A stretch of DNA of 64,000 bases from Oceanicella sp. SM1341. Lineage in GTDB: Bacteria > Pseudomonadota > Alphaproteobacteria > Rhodobacterales > Rhodobacteraceae. The translations under genes were made by a program, and so were the position numbers. The stretch is taken from positions 1-64,000 of the forward strand of contig NZ_QRGC01000019.1 of NCBI RefSeq assembly GCF_003448965.1, read 5' to 3'. Within the stretch, counting starts at the first letter, position 1. Each line of letters begins with the position of its first letter. The notes under the pieces are model-generated. The model was not told the DNA's origin. It made no database searches and saw only the letters and a list, made by a program, of their open reading frames with translations. Shown in pieces: positions 9,294-17,700 of this stretch.

Positions 9294-9800
9294 ATGTCGG
9301 AGACCCAGGCCCCGGCCCGGGCGGCGGCCGTGGAGCGGCCCGCCCCGCCCGTGCATCTCGACCTCGCGCTGCCGCGCGCCCTGCCCGGCCCCCCGCCGGG
9401 CCCGGCGGAGCGGGCCGAGCTCGGCGCGCTGATCGATGCGGCGCTCGACGCCCTCGCCCCGCGGCCGGAGGAGGCGCGGGCACAGGCGCTCGCCGCCCTG
9501 CTCGCCCGCCTGCCCGACGCGGGCCATGCCGCAGCCCCGGTGCCGGGCACCGGCCTGCCAGTCTCGCCCGAGGACGTGGCCGATTTCGACGGCTATTTCC
9601 GCGTGCGCCGCGTGGCCCCCGCCCGCCCGGCGCTGAGCCTGCTGCGCGGCCTCGTGCAGACCGCCGCCGCGGTGGCCGCGCTGATGACCCGCCCCGGCCT
9701 TTCGCCCGCCCGGGCCGAGGAGCAGTTCGCCGGGTTCCGCGCCTATGCGCTGCTGCTCGCCCGCACGCTCGACGACGCCCCCGCCGGAGAGCGCGGGTGA
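9294..9800 (+). CDS. N-terminal half of an SfmD-like heme hydroxylase, split cistron (putative)
   Basis: This 168-residue product has no motif I recognise by itself. It is Ala/Pro-rich at the start and ends in two helical segments (RPALSLLRGLVQTAAAVAALM and EEQFAGFRAYALLLARTLDD, each judged by eye). The following cistron matches the heme-binding part of SfmD. If 168 residues are placed in front of it, the heme ligands fall at 270, 309 and 313, four less than the SfmD numbers I recall (274, 313, 317). I therefore infer that this is the missing N-terminal half, either as a separate subunit or because of a frameshift at the junction. It starts at ATG 9294, 6 bp after the MbtH stop, and ends in the overlap GTGA (9797-9800). 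Confidence is for the gene; the role is less certain. Confidence 0.65.
   Translation: MSETQAPARAAAVERPAPPVHLDLALPRALPGPPPGPAERAELGALIDAALDALAPRPEEARAQALAALLARLPDAGHAAAPVPGTGLPVSPEDVADFDGYFRVRRVAPARPALSLLRGLVQTAAAVAALMTRPGLSPARAEEQFAGFRAYALLLARTLDDAPAGERG
9786..9791 (+). promoter_or_regulatory. Ribosome binding site for the GTG-started second half-gene
   Basis: GGAGAG, five bases before GTG 9797, supports real initiation there. That favours two coupled cistrons over a sequencing error, although it does not exclude the latter. Confidence 0.5.
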
Positions 9801-10393
9801 GCCCCCGCCCCGCACCGCCGGCGCCCGAGGAGATCTGGCGCGAGTTCCACTGGGCGTTCTTCATCAACGTGCAGGGGCTGATCATCGGGCTCAAGCGCTT
9901 CACCCGGCTCCTGGAGGAGGACCGGCTCGCGGAGGCCGCGCGCGAGCTCGACTGCGCCGCCGAGCTGCTCATCGCCTCCGCCGCGGCGATGGAGCTTGCC
10001 GGCAGCTTCCCGCGCGAGGCCTACCAGGAGCGCATCCGCGTCTCGATGACCCCGCCGGCCGTGCGCTCGGACGCGTTCAGCGGCCTGATGTCCTGGGAGC
10101 ACGGCGTGCTGGTGGAGCAGTTCCGCCGCCTGCGCCCCGCCTTCGCCGAGCTGCCGGAGGCGCTCGTCCCCGCGCACGGGCGCTTCGTGGAGGCCTACCG
10201 CCGGCTCGCCACCGGGCACAGCCATGTCTGCACCCGTTTCGTGGGCGGCGGTGCGGGCAGCCTGCGCTCGGAGCGGCGCGAGGCCGCCGAGACCCTGCGC
10301 CGCTTCGCCGAAAGCCGCCTCGCCCTCATCGACCCTGCCCCGCGGGCCGCCGAGCCGCCCGCCAGACCGGAGAGATCCCCCGATCATGACTGA
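9797..10393 (+). CDS. C-terminal half of an SfmD-like heme tyrosine hydroxylase, HxnHxxxC motif
   Basis: A 198-residue protein with the architecture of the tryptophan-dioxygenase-like heme fold: a helical segment FHWAFFINVQGLIIGLKRF, then VSMTPPAVRSDAFSGLMSWEH, then GHSHVCTRFVGGGAGSL. His102 (WEH) and His141 (GHSHVC) are separated by exactly 38 residues, and His141 and Cys145 form HxxxC. This is the HxnHxxxC motif (n about 38) reported for SfmD of saframycin biosynthesis, in which two histidines ligate heme and the cysteine makes a single thioether bond. SfmD hydroxylates 3-methyltyrosine with hydrogen peroxide. By analogy this enzyme should hydroxylate the aromatic ring of a tyrosine-type precursor. 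It begins at GTG 9797, overlapping the previous stop, and overlaps the PKS start by 8 bp. Confidence 0.75.
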   Translation: MSPRPAPPAPEEIWREFHWAFFINVQGLIIGLKRFTRLLEEDRLAEAARELDCAAELLIASAAAMELAGSFPREAYQERIRVSMTPPAVRSDAFSGLMSWEHGVLVEQFRRLRPAFAELPEALVPAHGRFVEAYRRLATGHSHVCTRFVGGGAGSLRSERREAAETLRRFAESRLALIDPAPRAAEPPARPERSPDHD

Positions 10394-13300
10394 CCTCACC
10401 GCTTCCGCCCCGCGCACCGGGCTCGAGATCGCCGTCATCGGCCTCGCCGGCCGCTTCCCCGGCGCGCCGGACACCGAGCGCTTCTGGGAGAACCTCGCCG
10501 GGGGGGTGGAGAGCATCCGCACCCTTACCGAGGCCGAATGCGCCGGCGCCCCCGCGGCCGAGCGCGGCGCGCCCGATTTCACCCCCCGCGGCGCGCCGCT
10601 GGAGGGATCGGACGCCTTCGACGCCGCGTTCTTCGGCCTCTCGCCGGCCGAGGCGCTGCTGCTCGACCCCCAGCAGCGCATCTTCCTCGAATGCGCCTGG
10701 AGCGCGCTGGAGGCGGCGGGCTACGCCGGCGCGGGCGACGGCGCGGCCACCGGCGTGTTCGCCGCAAGCGGCATGAACAGCCACCTGCTCGCCCTGCAGG
10801 CAAGCGGTGCTGCGGATGCGAGCCCCTACGAGCTCTTCGTTGCCAATGACAAGGATTTCCTCGCCACCCGCACCGCCTTCAAGCTCGACCTGCGCGGGCC
10901 GGCGGTGACGGTGCAGACCGCCTGTTCCTCCTCGCTCGTCGCGGTGCACATGGCCGCGCAGAGCCTGCTTGCCGGGGAATGCGACATGGCGCTGGCCGGC
11001 GCTGTCGCGCTCTCGCGCCAGCACGGCTACCGGGCGCGCGAGGGCGGCATCCTCTCGCCCGACGGCCAGTGCCGCGCCTTCGACGCCGGCGCGTCGGGCA
11101 CCGTGCCGGGCAACGGCGTGGGCGTGGTGGTGCTCAAGCGACTGGAGGACGCGCTGGCCGCAGGCGACCCGGTCGAGGCCGTGCTCCTCGGCTCGGCGGT
11201 GAACAATGACGGCGCGCTGAAGGCGAGCTTCACCGCCCCGCAGGTCGACGCCCAGGCCGCGGTGATCGCCGCGGCGCAGGAAGCCGCCGGCGTCTCGCCC
11301 GACAGCATCACTTACGTCGAGGCGCATGGCACCGGCACGGCGCTGGGAGACCCGATCGAGATCGCCGCCCTCACCGCCGCCTTCCGCCGGGGCAGCGCGC
11401 GCCGGGGCTATTGCGCGCTCGGCTCGGTGAAGAGCAACATCGGCCATCTCGACACCGCCGCCGGCATGGCCGGGCTGATCAAGACCGTGCTCGCCCTGCG
11501 CCACCGCCGCCTGCCGCCCAGCCTGCATTTCGAGGCGCCGAACCCGCAGATCGACTTTGCCGCCAGCCCGTTCTTCGTCAACGCCGAGGCGCGGGACTGG
11601 CCGGAGGGCGACACGCCGCGCCGCGCCGGGGTGAGCTCCTTCGGCATCGGCGGCACCAACGCGCACCTGGTGCTGGAGGAGGCCCCGGCCCGCGCCGCGG
11701 CCGCCGCGCCGGAGGGCCCGGAGCTGCTCCTCGTCTCCGCGCGCGAGCCGGAGGCGCTGGCCGAGGGCGCCGAGGCGCTGGCGCAGGCGCTGGAGGCCCC
11801 GGGCGCGCCCGCGCTCAACGAGGTCGCGCACACGCTGCGCGCCGGCAGGCGGGCCTTCGCCCACCGCCGCTTCGCCGTGGCCGCCGACGCCCGCACCGCC
11901 GCCGAGGCCCTGCGGCGCGCGGCGCCCGCGCCCGGTGCCGCCCCGCAGCCGGTGCTGCTCTTCCCCGGCCAGGGCGCGCAATACCCCGGCATGGGCCGGG
12001 CGCTGCACGCGCGCCTGCCCGGCTTCGCGGAGGGTTTCGACGCCTGCGCCGGCCCGCTGTCGGACCTCATGGGCCGCGATCTCCGCGCCCTTGTCTTCGA
12101 CGGCGGCGCGGAGCTGCACGAGACCGCCTTCGCCCAGCCCGCGCTCTTCGCGGTGGAATACGCGCTGGGGCGGCTGTGGATGACCGCAGGCGTGGCGCCG
12201 GCCGCCCTGCACGGCCATTCCATCGGCGAATACGTGGCCGCCTGCCTCGCCGGGGTCTTCAGCCTCGAGACGGCGCTGGAGCTGGTCGTCGCCCGCGGCC
12301 GGCTGATGCAGGCCTGCGCGCCGGGCGCCATGCTCGCGGTGCTGCACCCGGACGAGGAGGCGGAGGCGCTGCTGCCCGCGGGCCTCGCGCTTGCCGCGCG
12401 CAACGCGCCGGGCGTGAGTGTCTTCGCAGGGCCCGAGGCGAAGGTCGAGGCCTGCCGCGACGCGCTCGAGGCCCGCGGCATCGCCTGCCGCAGGCTCGCC
12501 ACCTCGCATGCCTTCCACTCGCCGATGATGGCGGAGGCGGCGGAGGGGCTCAAAGCGGTGCTCGCCCGCGCCGAACTCTCCGCCCCCGCGCTGCCGGTGA
12601 TCTCGAACCTCGACGGCGGCTGGCTCGACGAGAGCCGCGCCACCGACCCGGGCTACTGGGCGCGCCACCTGCTCGGCACGGTGGAGTTCGCCGCCGGCAC
12701 CCGCAGCCTCGCCGGGCTCGAGGCGCCGATGTTCCTCGAGGCGGGTCCGGGTGCGGCCCTCGGCCGACTGTCGCGCTCCGGCGGGGCGCAGGGCATCGCC
12801 CTGCCCGGCCTCACCGAGGGCGCCGAGGCGGAGGCCCTGCTCACCGCGGCCGGCACGCTCTGGCAGCGCGGCGCGCGCCTCGAGTGGGCCGCACTCTTCC
12901 CGCAAGCCCGCCCGCGCGTGCGCCTGCCGGGCTATGCCTTCCGCCGCACCCGCTTCACGCTGCCCGAGGCGCCGGCCACCGCGCCGGCCGCAGCGCCCGC
13001 AGCGTCCGACCGGCCGGAGGACTGGCTCTGCCGCCCCTCGTGGCGCCGGGCCCCGGCAGCGGCGCCTGCCGCCCGCGCGCGGGGCAGCTGGCTCGTGTTC
13101 GATGACGGCACGCTGGGCACCGCGCTTGCCACGGCGCTGGAGCGCGAAGGCGCAGATGTCTGCCGGGTGCTGCCCGGCGACAGCTTCTCCGAGACCGGCT
13201 TCCGCACCTTCTCGCTCGCCCCTGCCGCCGACCCCGCTCCGCTGCTCGACGCCCTCGCCGAGCGCGGCCTCGCCCCCGACCACGTGGTGTTCGGCTGGCC

Positions 13301-14750
13301 GTTGCGGGGCCTCGCCGGGCCCGACGCGGCGGAGGAGGCGGCCGAGACCCTGCGCCGCCTCGCCCTCGCGCTCGCCGCGGCGGAACGGCCGCTGCGCCTC
13401 ACCCTGCTCAGCCGCGGCGCGGCCGAGGTGACCGGCACCGAGAGCCTGCACCCCGCCCAGGCGCTGGCCGGCGGCGTGCTGCGCGCGGCGGGCCAGGAAT
13501 ATCCCCAGCTCGGCTGCGCCGCGGTCGACCTCGACCCCGACGCCCCCCTCGCTCCCCAGGCGACGGCCCTGCGCGCCGCTCTCGCCGCCGAGGCGCCAGA
13601 GGCCGCGCTGCGCGGCCGCCACCGCTGGGTGGCGGACCATGCCGCCGCCCCGCTGCCCGGGAGCGGCGACGGGCTGCGCCGCAACGGCACCTGGGTGGTG
13701 ATCGGCGCGCCCGACGCCGGGCTCGCGCCCGCCTGGCTCGCCGGGCTCGCCGCCCTGCCCGGCGCGCAGCCGGTGCTGCTCGGCCCCGCCCCGGAGCCGG
13801 AGGGCGTAACGCATCTCCCGGCCGATCCGGCCGATGCGGCTGCGCTCGCCGCGGCCCTCGCGCGGATCGCGGCGGACCGGGGGCGGATCGACGGCATCTT
13901 CCTCGCCGCCCCGATGAGCGACGCGGACAGCACCGCGCCGCTCGCCCTCGCCGCGCCGGGGCTGCCGGCGCTCTGCCGAGCCCGGCATCTCGCGCCGGCG
14001 GAGGCGCTGGCCGATGCGCTGGCGGCCGAGGGGGCGCCGCGCCCGGGCTTCGTGTGCGTGCAATCCTCGATGTCGGCCGTGCTCGGCGGCATCGGCCTCG
14101 GGGCCTACGGCGCCGCCCACCGCGCGCTCGACCTCTTCGTGACCGCGCAGGACCGCGTCGGCCGCACCCGCTGGCACGCGCTGAACTGGGACGCGGTGGA
14201 GGACACCCCCTCCACCCCGCACGCCCTGCGCCCGGGGGAGGCCTGGGAGGTGACGCGCCGGGTCCTCGCGGCCGGGCTCGGCGGGGTCACCACCGTCTCG
14301 CGTGACAGTCTCGCCGCGCGCCGGACGCGCTGGCTCACCGCCACGCCGCTGACGCCCGAGCAGCAGGAGAGCCCCGCCGCGGGCCATGCCCGCCCGGCGC
14401 TGGAGACCGCCTTCGTCGCCCCGCGCGACGCGGTGGAGGAACGGGTGGCGGCGATCTTCGGCGAGCTGCTCGGCATCGAGGCCGTGGGTGTCGACGACGG
14501 GTTCTTCGACCTCGGCGGCCATTCGCTGCTCGCCATCCGCGCGGTGTCGCGCCTGCGCGAGGCCTTCCCGGTGGAGCTGGAGATGCGCGAGATTCTCTTC
14601 GAGCACCCCACCGTGGCCGGCATCGCCCGGGCGATCTCCGCCCGGCTGCCCGACGCCGGCGCCATCGACGCCATGACAGCGCTTCTCGCCCAGGTGGAGA
14701 CCCTGAGCGAGGAGGAGATTTCCGACCTGCAGAAGGCGCACCAGACGTGA
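10386..14750 (+). CDS. Type I PKS: KS-AT-KR(degenerate)-ACP
   Basis: A 1454-residue single extension module. KS: active Cys180 in TACSSSL, His314 in EAHGTG, His354 in KSNIGHL. AT: GHSIGEY with Ser612 and a HAFH element near 708, which points to malonyl-CoA. A KR-like region follows (about 900-1290). Its nucleotide-binding loop reads GTWVVIGAPDAGLAP instead of a GGxGxxG form, and the usual Tyr-x3-Asn is Tyr-x3-His (AYGAAH). It is therefore probably inactive and would leave a beta-keto group. ACP: LGGHSLL, Ser near 1380. There is no dehydratase or enoylreductase. The KS most likely elongates the FAAL-activated acyl chain by two carbons, giving the substrate for the aminotransferase. The start ATG overlaps the preceding gene by 8 bp, with GGAGAG at about 10369. 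Confidence 0.93.
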   Translation: MTDLTASAPRTGLEIAVIGLAGRFPGAPDTERFWENLAGGVESIRTLTEAECAGAPAAERGAPDFTPRGAPLEGSDAFDAAFFGLSPAEALLLDPQQRIFLECAWSALEAAGYAGAGDGAATGVFAASGMNSHLLALQASGAADASPYELFVANDKDFLATRTAFKLDLRGPAVTVQTACSSSLVAVHMAAQSLLAGECDMALAGAVALSRQHGYRAREGGILSPDGQCRAFDAGASGTVPGNGVGVVVLKRLEDALAAGDPVEAVLLGSAVNNDGALKASFTAPQVDAQAAVIAAAQEAAGVSPDSITYVEAHGTGTALGDPIEIAALTAAFRRGSARRGYCALGSVKSNIGHLDTAAGMAGLIKTVLALRHRRLPPSLHFEAPNPQIDFAASPFFVNAEARDWPEGDTPRRAGVSSFGIGGTNAHLVLEEAPARAAAAAPEGPELLLVSAREPEALAEGAEALAQALEAPGAPALNEVAHTLRAGRRAFAHRRFAVAADARTAAEALRRAAPAPGAAPQPVLLFPGQGAQYPGMGRALHARLPGFAEGFDACAGPLSDLMGRDLRALVFDGGAELHETAFAQPALFAVEYALGRLWMTAGVAPAALHGHSIGEYVAACLAGVFSLETALELVVARGRLMQACAPGAMLAVLHPDEEAEALLPAGLALAARNAPGVSVFAGPEAKVEACRDALEARGIACRRLATSHAFHSPMMAEAAEGLKAVLARAELSAPALPVISNLDGGWLDESRATDPGYWARHLLGTVEFAAGTRSLAGLEAPMFLEAGPGAALGRLSRSGGAQGIALPGLTEGAEAEALLTAAGTLWQRGARLEWAALFPQARPRVRLPGYAFRRTRFTLPEAPATAPAAAPAASDRPEDWLCRPSWRRAPAAAPAARARGSWLVFDDGTLGTALATALEREGADVCRVLPGDSFSETGFRTFSLAPAADPAPLLDALAERGLAPDHVVFGWPLRGLAGPDAAEEAAETLRRLALALAAAERPLRLTLLSRGAAEVTGTESLHPAQALAGGVLRAAGQEYPQLGCAAVDLDPDAPLAPQATALRAALAAEAPEAALRGRHRWVADHAAAPLPGSGDGLRRNGTWVVIGAPDAGLAPAWLAGLAALPGAQPVLLGPAPEPEGVTHLPADPADAAALAAALARIAADRGRIDGIFLAAPMSDADSTAPLALAAPGLPALCRARHLAPAEALADALAAEGAPRPGFVCVQSSMSAVLGGIGLGAYGAAHRALDLFVTAQDRVGRTRWHALNWDAVEDTPSTPHALRPGEAWEVTRRVLAAGLGGVTTVSRDSLAARRTRWLTATPLTPEQQESPAAGHARPALETAFVAPRDAVEERVAAIFGELLGIEAVGVDDGFFDLGGHSLLAIRAVSRLREAFPVELEMREILFEHPTVAGIARAISARLPDAGAIDAMTALLAQVETLSEEEISDLQKAHQT

Positions 14751-17700
14751 CCGATCTCTACGAGAAACTCAGCCGCCTCTCGCCCGAGCGCCGGGCCCTC
14801 TTCGAGCGCAAGCTGGCCGAGCAGGGCCTCACCGCCCCCACCGCCATTCCGCGCCGGCCGCGCGGCGGGCCGCTGCCGCTGGGCTTCGCGCAGTCGCGCC
14901 TGTGGTTCATGCAGCGGCTGGAGCCGGGCAGCACCGCCTACAACATGCTCGGCGCGCTGCGGCTCACCGGCCCGCTCGACCGCGCCGCCCTCACCCGCGC
15001 GCTCGGAGCACTGGTGGCCCGGCACGAGACCCTGCGCACCCGCTACGCCCTCGGGCCGGGCGAGGCGCCGGTGCAGGTGATCGGGGCGCCCGGGCCCGTC
15101 ACCCTCGAGGAGACCGACCTCTCCGCCGCGGCAGACCCGGAGGCGGAGGCCCGCGCCCGGCTGCGCGCCCTCGCCGCCCTGCCCCATGCGCTGGAGGAGG
15201 CGCCGCTGCGCCTCGAGCTGATGCGGCTGGGGGCGGAGGCGCATGTGTTCGCCTTCGGCATGCACCACATCGCCTCCGACCGCTGGTCGATGGGGGTGTT
15301 CACCTCCGAACTCGCCCGCCTCTATGCCGCCGCCCGCGCGGGGCGCGACCCCGCCGCGGCCCTGCCGCCCCGCCCGCTCGACTATGCCGACTGGGCACTG
15401 TGGCAGCGCGAGCGGCTGGAGGGCGGCGCCCTCGCGCCCTCGCTGGAGTGGTGGCGCGCGCGGCTTTCCGGCCCGCTGCCGCTGCTGGAGCTGCCCTTCG
15501 ACCGCCCGCGCGGCCCGCAGGCCGGCAGCGCCGGCGGCACCCATGCGCTGCAGCTCCCCGATGCGCTCGCCACCGGGCTGCGCGGCTTTGCCAAGGCGCG
15601 CGGGGTGAGCCTGTTCACCCTGCTGCTCGCGGTCTTCAAGCTCGCGCTCTCCCGCTGGGCGGAGGCGGAGGACATCATCGTGGGCTCCGAGGTCGCGAGC
15701 CGAGAGCGGCCCGAGACCGAGGCGATGATCGGCCCGCTGGTGAACACCCTGGTGCTGCGCACCGACCTCTCGGGCGACCCTGATTTCGAGACCCTGCTCG
15801 CCCGCGTCTCCGCCACGGTGCGCGAGAGCTTCGCCCGCCAGGACCTGCCCTTCGAGCGCGTGGTGGAGGCGGTGAACCCCGAGCGCCGGCCGGACGAGCT
15901 GAACCCGCTCTTCCAGGCCAAGTTCGACCTGCAGCACGCGGGCCCCGCCCCGGCGCGGATCGACGGCCTCACCCTCGCCCGGCTGGAGCCGGAGACGGGC
16001 GCGGCGAAATACGAGCTGCGCTTCAACCTCGAGGACCGGGGCACCGGCATCGGCGGGCGCATCGAATACGCGGCCGGCCTGTTCGAGCCCGCCACCATCG
16101 CCCGCATGGCCGGCCATTTCGAGACGCTCTGCGCCTCCATCCTCTCCGCCCCCGAGGCGCCGGTCTCCACGCTGGAGATGCGCGCGACCGCCGAGATCCG
16201 CGCCCATGCCGCCGCCCGGCCGGTGCCGCTGCCCGCGCCGCCCGCCTGCATCCACACCCTGTTCGAGGCGCAGGCCGCCCGCACGCCCGAGGCCCCCGCC
16301 CTGCGCGCCGGCGCGGTGCGGCTGAGCTATGCCGGGCTCGACGCCGCGGCGGAGCGCATCGCCGACGCGCTCGCCCCCGGCGGCCCGGGCCGGCTGATCG
16401 GCCTGTGCATGGCCAGGCGCGCCGAGATGGTGGCCGCCATGCTGGGCGTGCTGAAGGCGGGCTGCGCCTACGTGCCGCTCGACTCCGAGTACCCGGCGGA
16501 GCGGCTGGAGCTGATCGCGGCCGACGCCGGCCTCGCCACCGTGCTCACCGCCGGGGGCGCGCTGCCCTTCGCAGCCCCCGGCGTCACCGCGATCGACGTC
16601 ACCGCCCTGCCCGGGGCCGCGGCCGCAGCGGCCCGCCCGGCGGTCGATCCTGACGCGCTCTCGCACGTGATCTACACCTCCGGCTCCACCGGCCGGCCCA
16701 AGGGCGTGCCGCTGCGCCACCGCAATGTCGCCGCCCGGCTGGCCTGGGCGCGGGCGCAGTACCGGCCGGAGGAGCTCGCCCGCGTGCTCGCCTCCACCTC
16801 GATGTGCTTCGACCTCTCGGTGTTCGAGATCTTCGCGCCCCTCGCCGCGGGCGGCGAGGTGGTGCTGGCCGACACGCTCTTCGCCCTGCCCGAGGACGCG
16901 GAGGTGACGCTGATCAACACCGTGCCGAGCCTGCTGCGCGCCTTTCTCGGCCAGCGCGAGCTGCCCGCCAGCCTGCGCGCGCTCAACCTGGCGGGCGAGG
17001 CCTTCCCGCCCGCGCTGCTGGGCGAGCTGCGCGCCCGCGCCCCCGGCCTGCGGCTGTTCAACCTCTACGGCCCCTCGGAGGACACCACCTACTCCACCTG
17101 CGCCGAGCTCACCCCCGACATGCCGGCCACCGCGCCGCTGCCCATCGGCACGGCCCTGCCCGGCACCGCGGCCCATGTGCTCGACCGGCTCGGCCGCCCG
17201 GTGCCCGACGGGCTGGCGGGCGAGCTCTGCCTCGCCGGCGAGGGGCTGGCGGAGGGCTACCTCGACCGCCCCGCGCAGACCGCGGAGCGCTTCGTCGAGG
17301 CACGGTTCGCGCCGGGCCTGCGCCTCTACCGCACCGGCGACCGCGTGCGGCGCCGGGCCGACGGGGCGCTGGTGTTCCTCGGCCGGCTCGACCATCAGGT
17401 GAAGCTGCGCGGCCTGCGCATCGAGACCGGCGAGGTGGAGCATCACCTCGAGGCGCATGCCGGTGTCGCCGAGGCCGTGGTGCGGGTGACCGGCGCGGAG
17501 GGCGCGCCGGACCGCCAGCTTGCCGCCCACGTGGTGCTGCGCGAGGGGGCGGACGTGGATGTGCCCGCCCTGCGCGCCCATCTCGCCGCCCGGCTGCCGG
17601 CCCACCAGGTGCCCGGGCTCTGGGCGCTCACCGACAGTCTGCCGCGCCTGCCCAACGGCAAGGTGAACCGCGCCGCCCTGCCCGACCCCGCACCGGCCCC

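Noticed and set aside
9797-10393. Tryptophan 2,3-dioxygenase
   Set aside because: The fold resemblance is real, but the HxnHxxxC spacing and the missing TDO GTGGSSG-type loop fit SfmD-type hydroxylases better.
10386-14750. An active ketoreductase in the PKS
   Set aside because: The cofactor glycine loop and the catalytic Asn are not conserved.
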